From the NCBI RefSeq assembly GCF_008629695.1, contig NZ_VWSH01000001.1, forward strand, positions 585,990 to 649,989: a stretch of DNA of 64,000 nucleotides, read 5' to 3'. The translations under genes were made by a program, and so were the position numbers. Numbering within the stretch: position 1 is the first letter of the stretch; each line of letters opens with the position of its first letter. Shown piece by piece: positions 17,275-25,370 of this stretch. Under the pieces are notes generated by a model. The model saw only the letters and a program-made list of their open reading frames with translations. It had not been told where the DNA came from and did not search any database. Origin of the DNA: Taibaiella lutea. GTDB lineage: Bacteria > Bacteroidota > Bacteroidia > Chitinophagales > Chitinophagaceae.

Positions 17275-17808
17275 TTAAAAATACCCGAAATAAATCTTTG
17301 AATAAGTGCTGTATTCGATATTGATTTCGTCGCCTTCATCAAATTTCTCAAAATCATCTTTACTCACTTCAATGCTCAATTTTGTTTTGGAATCAATAAA
17401 AAAATGATAAGAATCATTGCTGCTGATATGTTGTTTCCTTTCAATAACGGCCTGTTCAACCGATTTTAAATTACGCTTTATATCCTTTGTAAGTTTCCAT
17501 AATGTACGGCGATAATAAACAGCACTGGAAATGGCTACAACCAGTAGTAATACAATCATAGCGATGATATAATTCCACACAAAATCAGGGTCATTCTTAT
17601 CCTCAATCTCCCTTAACATAGGTGTCAGTTCAGACCGTTTTAAAGATTCCAGTGTAATGCCCATACAACAAGGAATAATAACAAAAATTACAGAAAGATT
17701 ACGTATCACCCTTGCAAGCAAACGCTTCTCCTTTATTGCTTTTTCCTGCAAAAAAGAAAGCTCCGCAGCTTCCATGGGTTCTTCATATCTGTAATTAAAT
17801 CGGCTCAT
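17275..17808 (-). CDS. Two-helix membrane protein of unknown function
   Basis: A 177-residue protein. A hydrophobic segment lies at about residues 37-52 (NLSVIFVIIPCCMGITL) and another at about 82-105 (YIIAMIVLLLVVAISSAVYY). The rest is cytoplasmic and charged, with a C-terminal beta-rich part (KLSIEVSKDDFEKFDEGDEI). I recognise no family. It converges on the metal-receptor gene with only 4 bp between the stop codons. Confidence 0.6.
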   Translation of the reverse strand: MSRFNYRYEEPMEAAELSFLQEKAIKEKRLLARVIRNLSVIFVIIPCCMGITLESLKRSELTPMLREIEDKNDPDFVWNYIIAMIVLLLVVAISSAVYYRRTLWKLTKDIKRNLKSVEQAVIERKQHISSNDSYHFFIDSKTKLSIEVSKDDFEKFDEGDEINIEYSTYSKIYFGYF

Positions 17809-17843
17809 CTGATATTTGCTTAGCCAAAGTAGTTCAAAAAAAT

Positions 17844-17851
17844 TATTTTTG
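17844..17851 (+). promoter_or_regulatory. -7 box TATTTTTG before the ketoacyl-synthase-like gene
   Basis: TATTTTTG matches TAnnTTTG and lies 20 nt before the ATG at 17871, giving a short leader. Confidence 0.45.
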
Positions 17852-17870
17852 AAACTTATTCGGCATTCAA

Positions 17871-18803
17871 ATGTACATCAACAGTTTCTGTAGCATCACA
17901 TCAGCAGGCATTATAAACCAATATTCCGCAACAAAAGAATTGCAACCGTTAAAAGCTGCAAAAGTTCTTATTGTTGAACCGGATTATAAGGATTTGATTG
18001 CACCTATGCAGTTAAGGCGTATGAGCAAACCCATCCGTACCGGAGTGGCGGCAGCAAAACTTTGTATGCAATCGCATCATAATTTCATGCCGGCATCCAT
18101 TCATGTGGGAACGGCTTACGGTATGTTGGATGATTCTGAAATTTTCCTCAAAAAAATGCTGGAGCAAGAGGAACAGATGCTGAATCCTACCGCATTTATA
18201 CAATCAACACATAATACGGTAAGCGGGCAAATAGCATTATCCATCGGTTGTACGGCACATAATATGACTTTTGTACACAATGCTCATTCTTTTGAAAATG
18301 CTTTGCTGGATGCCGCTTTGTTTTTAAATGACATGGACGATGATGGTAATATTCTCATAGGCGCTGTTGAAGAATGTACGGATACGAGCTATGAAATTAT
18401 GAAACGTTTTGATGTTTATAGCTCGACAACCGCTGCGGGAGAAGGAGCTACTTTCTTTGCTCTTTCCAAAAATAAAAAGACAGAAAGTATTGCAAAAATT
18501 AGTGCATTTGAAATATTCAAGGCAAAAGATGCGACAATGCTTGAAATAACCCTGAATAACCTTACGGAAAAGCATGAAGCTGCGGCAGGAGATTTATTTA
18601 TCGGGGGAACAGATGCGAGCTTAAGCCAATCAATATTCAATAGTGCTGAAACCTATCAGCAATATTCCGGCAAATATGCTACCATGTCGGCCTTTGGACT
18701 TGCGTATGCTTGTTTGAAATTAAAAGAATCCGACAAGGAGAAATGTTGGTTATTGAATCAATCCGGCAATTATTACAGCCTGATTTCATTGTCGAAGATT
18801 TAA
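17871..18803 (+). CDS. Beta-ketoacyl-synthase-like protein (chain-length-factor-like)
   Basis: A 310-residue protein that resembles the short ketoacyl-synthase N-terminal-like family seen in aryl-polyene and flexirubin clusters. RRMSKPIRTGVAAAK and VGTAYGMLDDSE, then FIQSTHNTVSGQIAL, match the thiolase-fold core. At the position of the catalytic cysteine (segment FVHNAHSFENALLDA) no cysteine is seen, so it is probably a partner subunit rather than an active condensing enzyme. It is shorter than full ketosynthases (about 400 residues). No other pigment-pathway gene is in the window. Confidence 0.6.
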   Translation: MYINSFCSITSAGIINQYSATKELQPLKAAKVLIVEPDYKDLIAPMQLRRMSKPIRTGVAAAKLCMQSHHNFMPASIHVGTAYGMLDDSEIFLKKMLEQEEQMLNPTAFIQSTHNTVSGQIALSIGCTAHNMTFVHNAHSFENALLDAALFLNDMDDDGNILIGAVEECTDTSYEIMKRFDVYSSTTAAGEGATFFALSKNKKTESIAKISAFEIFKAKDATMLEITLNNLTEKHEAAAGDLFIGGTDASLSQSIFNSAETYQQYSGKYATMSAFGLAYACLKLKESDKEKCWLLNQSGNYYSLISLSKI

Positions 18804-18984
18804 TTTAATTCTTCAAGTCAAAATTCATAGAAAAGGACATGCTATAAAAAGCGTTCCCAGACTAGTTTTATTTACGCGTATGGTACAAGCTGTTTAAAAC
18901 AGATTTGAATAAAGGCCAATTCAGGCTATTTGATAATTGCTTTAGAATTGTATTCAGGCTTTACGGTACTACACAATTCTGCAA

Positions 18985-20751
18985 TCACCTTTTAACCAGT
19001 TTTTGCCGTAGTAAAATGCCTTTCTGCGGTTGGTTTATAGTGAAAACATAGATACCTGCCTTAATAAGTCCGACATAAATTGAGATGCCATCATGATAAA
19101 GGCTATGGATAATAGCACGGCCATGTACATCGCTGATAGTGATTTCAGACCCGTCTAACAATTGTGCAGCACCGATCGTTTTTATGTTCAGGTAATCGTC
19201 AGCCGGATTAGGATATATTGTGATGATAGAAGAAGCGCTTTCCTGTTCGGAAACACGGGTAGGCATATCAAAAAGAACAGGCGGGCATGGGGAAGGGCTG
19301 TTCATGATAACAGTGTCCTCCGGACAACGACGGCCGAGGCTATCCATCAGGATAAGCCACCCGTAAAGATTTCCGTTATTAGGTTGTGTAGACAAAAAGG
19401 GATCATAGAAGCCATTGTATTCGCCTCCGGCTAAGATGCCGTCTCTGCCTGGCGTCAGGCTCAGGCCGAAAAGGGAATGACCAACGTACGAACCCCCGTT
19501 TTGCTGCCTGGTATAATGCATCGGTTCCCTATACCATTTTATATTGCCCAAACTATCCGACCGGAATACAGCTGCATGTTCCTCATAAGTAACACCATTC
19601 TGTTTCATCTTAGATACCAGACCTGACATGATGAGATCGCCATTTGCCGCTGTCTGAATTTGCCGCCCATAGTTATAATTATAGTCGTTGTAGGGTTGAT
19701 ATTGCTTTGTCCAGATAGTATCGCCCTGTTCATCCAGTTTGCCATAATAGAAAGCATACTGCGAATCCCATTCCTGGCCAACGGTTTCAAAGAACTTATA
19801 TGGTGTTGACGATATAAAATAATATCCGTCAGGCGCAGGCGAGATGTCGAAGGAACTGGAAGGCGAACTCGGTTCAAGTGCAGGATGATTTGATAATGAT
19901 TCCCGCAACTGTAAAGATTTTTGCCAGATTTCATTTCCGGCACTGTCTGTTTTTAATATATAAGACGTCCATCCTAAATCCAGCGTCATGGCTATGGTAT
20001 ATGTGGCTTGATCCGCACTAACCAGCAATTTTACAGGAAAAGTACCATCTGCGACTGACCTTATTCCATGAAAGGATTTGTGCCATAAGAGTTGCCCGTC
20101 ACTATTGAATTTGCAAAGCCAGAAATAGGTGGAATCCGGTATGAAAGTCGTTCCCGATGCATTTGTAGCAATCTCGCCGGTTACTGTTGATTCATAGCCT
20201 ATACCTAATATCTCGTGATTTTGTGTTACAGCCAGGCCCCGTATTACGCGATCAACCAAGGTATCTTCGATGATCACTGTTTTAATGGAATCCCCGCTGC
20301 TGTTAAAAAAGTGGATATATGGCTGAATGAGCCCGCCTGCCCATGCCCTTTTATTTATATACAGACCTTGCCCTGCCATGACATACATCTCGTTGTTTAT
20401 CTTTTGCACATTACTATATCCCAAAGTATTATGATCAACGCAATCGTCGAGATTAATATGTCGCTGCATTAATTTGTGGCCCTCAAGATCGTAAATACTG
20501 AGTAGTGATTCATATACCCGCAAACCCCAGTTGTTGAACCGTTCCGAATTGCCTGTTGTTATCAATTTGGCAGAATCGGCCAAGACACTGAAATTCCACA
20601 TTCCAACCTCACCGTAAGGTGTCTCATAAACCCGGTCAACAAGATTAAATCCCTGTGCAAATAAGCAACTACTTTTGGCCGGTAAAATAATGAGCAGTAA
20701 GATTGATAGTAGCCGCTGCGCCGCTACAGGGCTGACGAAAGACTTTTTCAT
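18985..20751 (-). CDS. T9SS-exported protein with C-terminal sorting domain
   Basis: A 588-residue protein with signal peptide (hydrophobic residues about 12-32, cleavage after LFAQG). The main part has repeats of the kind GxxxTVTGEIATN and LDEQGDTIWTKQY, suggesting a beta-propeller-like fold. The C-terminus (TIYPNPADDYLNIK through GIYVFTINQPQKG and LVKR) is a type A sorting domain: PNPA motif, G-x-Y strand and a basic end. It is therefore secreted or surface-attached through the type IX system. Ligand or activity unknown. Confidence 0.8.
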   Translation of the reverse strand: MKKSFVSPVAAQRLLSILLLIILPAKSSCLFAQGFNLVDRVYETPYGEVGMWNFSVLADSAKLITTGNSERFNNWGLRVYESLLSIYDLEGHKLMQRHINLDDCVDHNTLGYSNVQKINNEMYVMAGQGLYINKRAWAGGLIQPYIHFFNSSGDSIKTVIIEDTLVDRVIRGLAVTQNHEILGIGYESTVTGEIATNASGTTFIPDSTYFWLCKFNSDGQLLWHKSFHGIRSVADGTFPVKLLVSADQATYTIAMTLDLGWTSYILKTDSAGNEIWQKSLQLRESLSNHPALEPSSPSSSFDISPAPDGYYFISSTPYKFFETVGQEWDSQYAFYYGKLDEQGDTIWTKQYQPYNDYNYNYGRQIQTAANGDLIMSGLVSKMKQNGVTYEEHAAVFRSDSLGNIKWYREPMHYTRQQNGGSYVGHSLFGLSLTPGRDGILAGGEYNGFYDPFLSTQPNNGNLYGWLILMDSLGRRCPEDTVIMNSPSPCPPVLFDMPTRVSEQESASSIITIYPNPADDYLNIKTIGAAQLLDGSEITISDVHGRAIIHSLYHDGISIYVGLIKAGIYVFTINQPQKGILLRQKLVKR

Positions 20752-21045
20752 GGTAGTTCCGTGGATTTAGGACTACTAAATTACATTCTTTACAGTGTAT
20801 GGTGCCGGGCTGCCAAATGTTCATCGTAATTTAACATCGCAATGTAAGCAATTCGTGAACGAAGCAGTTTGGCAAACGTCAAAAAAAATAAATTTTTATT
20901 CTGTAATTGGACTTGTGATTATGAAGTGTTCGGTTAACCACTTCATTCATAAATAAACTAAAAAACAGTTCATATAAAAAGTTATCAATACATTTTGAGA
21001 ACTTTTAAAAAGTGGACAACGCTGCGTCAGTTATTAAATGATATA

Positions 21046-21582
21046 TTAGTTAGGCTTCCATGCCGGTTTAAAATCATGTTGCCATTCATTATATTCTTTT
21101 GTATGATTATAATTACCTGCAAAGTATTTCAGGATTCCTTCCATCTGGTATAATGGTAAATATCCGGGAACAGGCTGAGCCTCTTTGAAACCTTCATCCA
21201 TAAAAACCGTCGTAGGAAAAGACATGCTGCCTTTCAAAAGTGCAACTGCCAACTCGTTTGACCTTTTTTCCGCAGAATAATTCCATACACGGCCCACAAA
21301 ATTTATTGGTGTTTTTTGCTCTGCATCAAACTTAACGGCATAATAGTTTTCATTTACAAAATCAATCAGGGAATCATTTGTATAAACCTCTTTGTCCAAA
21401 CGCTTGCACCAACCGCACCATGTTGTATAAACATCCACAATAACTTTTTTAGGCTTTTCTTTCATCTTGGCTTCTGCCTGTTCAAAAGTCATCCAATGAA
21501 TTTCATGCTCTTTTTTATCACTTGCAAAAGAACAGGAATTGAAAAGGCTCGCTATTATAACTATGAAAAAATATTTACGCAT
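21046..21582 (-). CDS. Thioredoxin-like lipoprotein
   Basis: A 178-residue protein with lipobox cysteine C17 (ASLFNSCSF) and a thioredoxin fold: VIVDVYTTWCGWCKRLDKEV has the CGWC redox motif (C56 and C59) in the right place. The later SMSFPTTVFMDEG contains the cis-proline P of the thioredoxin fold. It should act as a periplasmic disulfide reductase or oxidoreductase; its partner is unknown. The DUF255-like or thioredoxin_7 branch is the closest by eye. Confidence 0.8.
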   Translation of the reverse strand: MRKYFFIVIIASLFNSCSFASDKKEHEIHWMTFEQAEAKMKEKPKKVIVDVYTTWCGWCKRLDKEVYTNDSLIDFVNENYYAVKFDAEQKTPINFVGRVWNYSAEKRSNELAVALLKGSMSFPTTVFMDEGFKEAQPVPGYLPLYQMEGILKYFAGNYNHTKEYNEWQHDFKPAWKPN

Positions 21583-21681
21583 TACTATCTATTTTATAAA
21601 ATAATCAACATTCTTAAAGCAATCTTCATTGCAGAAAAGACATAAAAATTAAAGAAAATGCAATTTACTGATAAGATGCCT

Positions 21682-21689
21682 TAGTTTTG
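21682..21689 (+). promoter_or_regulatory. -7 box TAGTTTTG before ubiX
   Basis: Fits TAnnTTTG. The start codon is 27 nt downstream of the box end. Confidence 0.45.
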
Positions 21690-21715
21690 CCTTCTTAACA
21701 AAATGAAAAGCAATT

Positions 21716-22270
21716 ATGAAGATTGCAGTAGCGGTGACAGGAGCAAGTGGTTCTATTTACGCGTATCAATTGCTGAAGAAGTTGGAACAAATGCAGGACC
21801 AGGTTTCGGAGGTCAGCATTGTATGGAGCGATAATGCAAAAACTGTATGGAAAGAGGAATTGAATAATAATGCTTATGAAAATTTCCCTTTCAAAGTCTG
21901 GGAAAAAAATAATTTTTATGCCCCTTTTGCGTCCGGCAGTTCCGATTATAAAGCATTGATCATTTGTCCTTGCAGCATGGGAACATTAGGAAGAATTGCC
22001 GGCGGCATCAGCGATAACCTGACGACAAGAGCTGCAGACGTAATGTTGAAAGAAAGACGTAAATTGATTTGTGTTATCAGGGAAATGCCTTACAATCTTA
22101 TTCACATCAACAACATGAAAACTGTAACGGAAGCGGGCGGCATCATTTGTCCCGCATCGCCTTCCTTCTATCATAAACCACAAAATATGGAAGAAGCTAC
22201 GCAAACAGTGGTGGACAGGATTATCAATTTAACAGGGCTTAATGCAAATGGTTATAAATGGGGAGGATAA
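21716..22270 (+). CDS. ubiX: UbiX-family flavin prenyltransferase
   Basis: A 184-residue protein of normal length for the family. The nucleotide-binding start MKIAVAVTGASGSIYAYQLL and the later CPCSMGTLGRIAGGISDNLTTR, ICVIREMPYN and PASPSFYHKP are the characteristic UbiX blocks. UbiX joins dimethylallyl phosphate to FMN to make prenylated FMN, the cofactor of UbiD-type decarboxylases. No ubiD gene is seen in the window. In Bacteroidota the enzyme usually serves menaquinone or other decarboxylations; the partner here is unknown. Confidence 0.9.
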   Translation: MKIAVAVTGASGSIYAYQLLKKLEQMQDQVSEVSIVWSDNAKTVWKEELNNNAYENFPFKVWEKNNFYAPFASGSSDYKALIICPCSMGTLGRIAGGISDNLTTRAADVMLKERRKLICVIREMPYNLIHINNMKTVTEAGGIICPASPSFYHKPQNMEEATQTVVDRIINLTGLNANGYKWGG

Positions 22271-22378
22271 GTTTGAAAACACCAAAACTCAAATTCCCAA
22301 AACCAATGCAGCAGTTAACTAAGCGAAGTCAAAATCTAAATTTCTAATATCTAAGTCTGATATCTAACATCTTAAATA

Positions 22379-23494
22379 ATGGCTAAAAAAGAAAACAAAA
22401 AAGAGCAAAAACATATTCCTGTAGTCAATAAAAAATCATTGGCTTTCTTTGAAAAATACATCAACAATGCCGCACCAACGGGCTTTGAGAGTGAAGGACA
22501 AAAGTTGTGGCTGGAATACCTGAAGCCTTATATCGATACGCATTATGTTGATAACTATGGAACTGCTGTCGGCATTATCAATCCTGATGCGAAATACAAA
22601 GTAGTGATAGAAGCGCATGCGGATGAAATTTCATGGTTTGTAAATTACATTACCAAAGATGGCTTAATCTATGTAATCCGCAATGGTGGCTCCGACCATC
22701 AGATTGCTCCTTCTAAGCGCGTGAATATTCATACAGATAAAGGCATTGTAAAAGCAGTATTCGGCTGGCCCGCCATACATACACGCGCCGGAGAAAAAGA
22801 AGAAGCGCCGACATTGAAAAACATCTTTATTGATTGTGGCTGTGTTACAAAGGAAGAGGTGGAAGCATTAGGCATTCATGTTGGTTGTGTGATTACTTAC
22901 GAAGACGAATTCATGGTATTGAACGACCGTTATTATGTAGGGCGGGCACTGGATAACCGCGCCGGTGGCTTTATGATTGCCGAAGTGGCACGTTTGTTGC
23001 ACGAAAACAAAAAGAAATTACCATTCGGTTTATACATTGTCAATTCTGTTCAGGAAGAAATCGGTTTACGTGGTGCAGAAATGATTGCAAATTATATCAA
23101 GCCAAATGTGGCAATCGTAACAGATGTTACACACGATACTTCCACTCCGATGATTAATAAAATCACGCAAGGTGATTTATCAAGTGGTAAAGGACCTGTA
23201 GTTTCTTATGCACCTGCCGTACAAAATAATCTGAACAGGCTTTTAATTAAAGCGGCAGAAGATAACAATATTCCATTCCAGCGTCAGGCTTCTTCGCGCT
23301 CTACAGGAACTGATACAGATGCTTTTGCCTATTCAAACGGAGGTGTGCCAAGCGCCTTGATTTCATTGCCTTTACGCTATATGCATACAACGGTGGAGAT
23401 GGTTCATAAAGAAGATGTAGATAATGTGATTCATTTGATTTATCATTCCTTATTGAGCATTAAAGACGGACAGGATTTCAGATATATCAAATAA
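22379..23494 (+). CDS. M42 family metallopeptidase
   Basis: A 371-residue peptidase of the M42 (glutamyl aminopeptidase / deblocking aminopeptidase) family. Zinc-ligand segments are visible in order: EAHADEISWFV, ALDNRAGGFM, NSVQEEIGLRGAE (E-E proton shuttle) and AIVTDVTHDT, with the last ligand histidine near MHTTVEMVHKED. It removes N-terminal residues from peptides in the cytoplasm; no export signal is present. It lies between ubiX and the DUF4240 gene, all in the same direction. Confidence 0.85.
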   Translation: MAKKENKKEQKHIPVVNKKSLAFFEKYINNAAPTGFESEGQKLWLEYLKPYIDTHYVDNYGTAVGIINPDAKYKVVIEAHADEISWFVNYITKDGLIYVIRNGGSDHQIAPSKRVNIHTDKGIVKAVFGWPAIHTRAGEKEEAPTLKNIFIDCGCVTKEEVEALGIHVGCVITYEDEFMVLNDRYYVGRALDNRAGGFMIAEVARLLHENKKKLPFGLYIVNSVQEEIGLRGAEMIANYIKPNVAIVTDVTHDTSTPMINKITQGDLSSGKGPVVSYAPAVQNNLNRLLIKAAEDNNIPFQRQASSRSTGTDTDAFAYSNGGVPSALISLPLRYMHTTVEMVHKEDVDNVIHLIYHSLLSIKDGQDFRYIK

Positions 23495-23528
23495 AATTCC
23501 AAAACTCAAATCCCAAAATTCAAACATA

Positions 23529-24101
23529 ATGAACGAACAAATTTTCTGGGACCTTATTGAAAAGGCAAGAAAAAGCACTGCTGCAAATTTTGAAACACAA
23601 TGTGTGAACCTTACGGAGTTTTTAGTGCAAGCGCATACTCCTGAAGAAATCATTGCATTTGAACATATACTGAGGGAGAAAATAGAAGAAGCTTCTTCAT
23701 GGCCTATTATGGCTGCAACCTTTGTTGTTTGTAGTTTTATTTCTGATGATACTTATGAAGACTTCCGTGCATGGATTGTGGGGCAAGGCAAAGATAACTT
23801 CGAAAAGATACTCAGGGATCCTAACGAAATCTGCAATATCATAAAACCTTCCAGAGACCTGGAACTTGATGGCGAATACATGCTCTTCGTTGCTGCGAAT
23901 GCTTATCTTGAAAAAACAGAAAGTGACGATGAAGAAGCATTTTATGAATTGATTGAGCATCCGGCGGAGAAAGAGATTGTTCAGAAATGGCCGGAATCAA
24001 AGAATGAATATCGCAAAATGTTCCCGAGATTGTATGATGCTTTCTGGAATGAAGACCGTATCCAGCAAAAATTAGAAGAAGCTGAAGAAGAGGAAGATTA
24101 G
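23529..24101 (+). CDS. DUF4240-domain protein
   Basis: A 190-residue cytoplasmic protein. The start NEQIFWDLIEKARKS and the segment ISDDTYEDFRAWIVGQG match the DUF4240 family, whose function is unknown but which is often found near toxin or stress genes. The C-terminal tail is very acidic (EEAEEEED). It follows the M42 peptidase by 34 bp and ends before a strong terminator. Confidence 0.75.
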   Translation: MNEQIFWDLIEKARKSTAANFETQCVNLTEFLVQAHTPEEIIAFEHILREKIEEASSWPIMAATFVVCSFISDDTYEDFRAWIVGQGKDNFEKILRDPNEICNIIKPSRDLELDGEYMLFVAANAYLEKTESDDEEAFYELIEHPAEKEIVQKWPESKNEYRKMFPRLYDAFWNEDRIQQKLEEAEEEED

Positions 24102-24133
24102 GACAAAAAACAAAAATCAGAAAGGCAAAAACC

Positions 24134-24180
24134 AAATATGAAAAGGCAGAAAGTCAATGACTTTCTGCCTTTTCATATTT
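24134..24180. terminator. Strong terminator hairpin after the DUF4240 gene
   Basis: A perfect 23-bp inverted repeat separated by one base, with AAAAGGCAGAAAGTCA as the main arm. T-rich sequence follows on either strand. Confidence 0.85.
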
Positions 24181-24270
24181 TCTATCATGCTATTATTTAA
24201 AAAAATTAAAGTACTATTTTTATAAGCTCAATAGCGGTTTCATTTTGACTGCAAATAATCGTTTATAATT

Positions 24271-25290
24271 ATGCACGCCGGCAAAAGATATACCTTAAAG
24301 CAATTTTTATTCTGGACAAGAAGGGATATTTACATCCTTATAATTTTTGCAACCATACCAACAAGTCTGTACTTTTTCCTCGATTGGAAATGGCTGGCTA
24401 TCCCATGGGTGCCGATTGCGTTGATTGGTACGGCCGCCGCTTTTATCGTTGGTTTCAGAAATACACAGACTTATAATCGTTTATGGGAAGCCAGGCAAAT
24501 TTATGGCGCCATAGTCAATACAAGCCGCTCCTGGGGCTTATTGGTAAAAGATCAGATTGCTGTTAATTTACCCGAATCAAAACAAAAGGAAATACACCAA
24601 CAACTTATTTACAGACATATTGCATGGCTTACCGCAATGCGCTACCAGTTGCGTGTCAGCAAAATATGGGAGAACATAAAGGATAAACCATCAAATATTG
24701 AGTATAGTAACTTCTATAAAGTGGAAGAATGGGAAGGTAATATGGAGGATGCAATTAAGTCATTTTTAAGCATCGAAGAACAACAATACGTCCTTTCCAA
24801 AAAGAACAGGGCCACACATATCATCAGTCTCCAGTCAAAACATCTGAAAGAATTGAGAAAGCAGGAACTGATAGAACAGCTGAATTATATAGAGTTGGAA
24901 GCCTTGCTGATAAACCTTTACGAGCAACAAGGGAAATGTGAAAGAATAAAGAACTTTCCTTACCCGCGTCAGTTTGCGACGATCAACCAAATGTTTATCA
25001 GGCTGTTCATGTCCCTTATCCCTTTCGGGACATTAAACGAATTCAGCAAGTTGAGCAAAGATTACGGTGAGTGGTTTATATGGCTTACCGTACCTTTCAG
25101 CGTAACTGTTGCATGGGTTTTTCTTGCTATGGAAAGAATCGGAGAGAGTACGGAGAATCCATTTGAAGGCGGAGCAAATGATGTTCCTATTACTTCTATG
25201 AGCAGGACAATCGAAATTGATTTAAGAGAGATGCTGGATGAAACACAGTTGCCACCAGCTATTGAACCGATGAATGATATTTTGATGTAA
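24271..25290 (+). CDS. Bestrophin-type channel protein
   Basis: A 339-residue membrane protein of the bestrophin/UPF0187 family. The N-terminal block FWTRRDIYILIIFATIPTSL, followed by FIVGFRNTQTYNRLWEARQI and NTSRSWG, is diagnostic. A further membrane pair sits near residues 248-287 (FMSLIPFGTLNEF and WLTVPFSVTVAWVFLAMERI), followed by ENPFEGGANDVPI, as in the family. Such proteins form pentameric anion or cation channels in the inner membrane. The gene converges on tex. Confidence 0.85.
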   Translation: MHAGKRYTLKQFLFWTRRDIYILIIFATIPTSLYFFLDWKWLAIPWVPIALIGTAAAFIVGFRNTQTYNRLWEARQIYGAIVNTSRSWGLLVKDQIAVNLPESKQKEIHQQLIYRHIAWLTAMRYQLRVSKIWENIKDKPSNIEYSNFYKVEEWEGNMEDAIKSFLSIEEQQYVLSKKNRATHIISLQSKHLKELRKQELIEQLNYIELEALLINLYEQQGKCERIKNFPYPRQFATINQMFIRLFMSLIPFGTLNEFSKLSKDYGEWFIWLTVPFSVTVAWVFLAMERIGESTENPFEGGANDVPITSMSRTIEIDLREMLDETQLPPAIEPMNDILM

Positions 25291-25318
25291 AACTGTCAAT
25301 TCTGGCAACCGTAAAAAT

Positions 25319-25351
25319 AGCTTTGTCAACTTTTAAAAAGTTGACAAAGCT
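25319..25351. terminator. Bidirectional terminator between bestrophin and tex genes
   Basis: A 16-bp perfect stem with arm AGCTTTGTCAACTTTT and a one-base centre. It lies between two convergent genes and can serve both. Confidence 0.75.
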
Positions 25352-25370
25352 TTATACAATATAGCAACAA

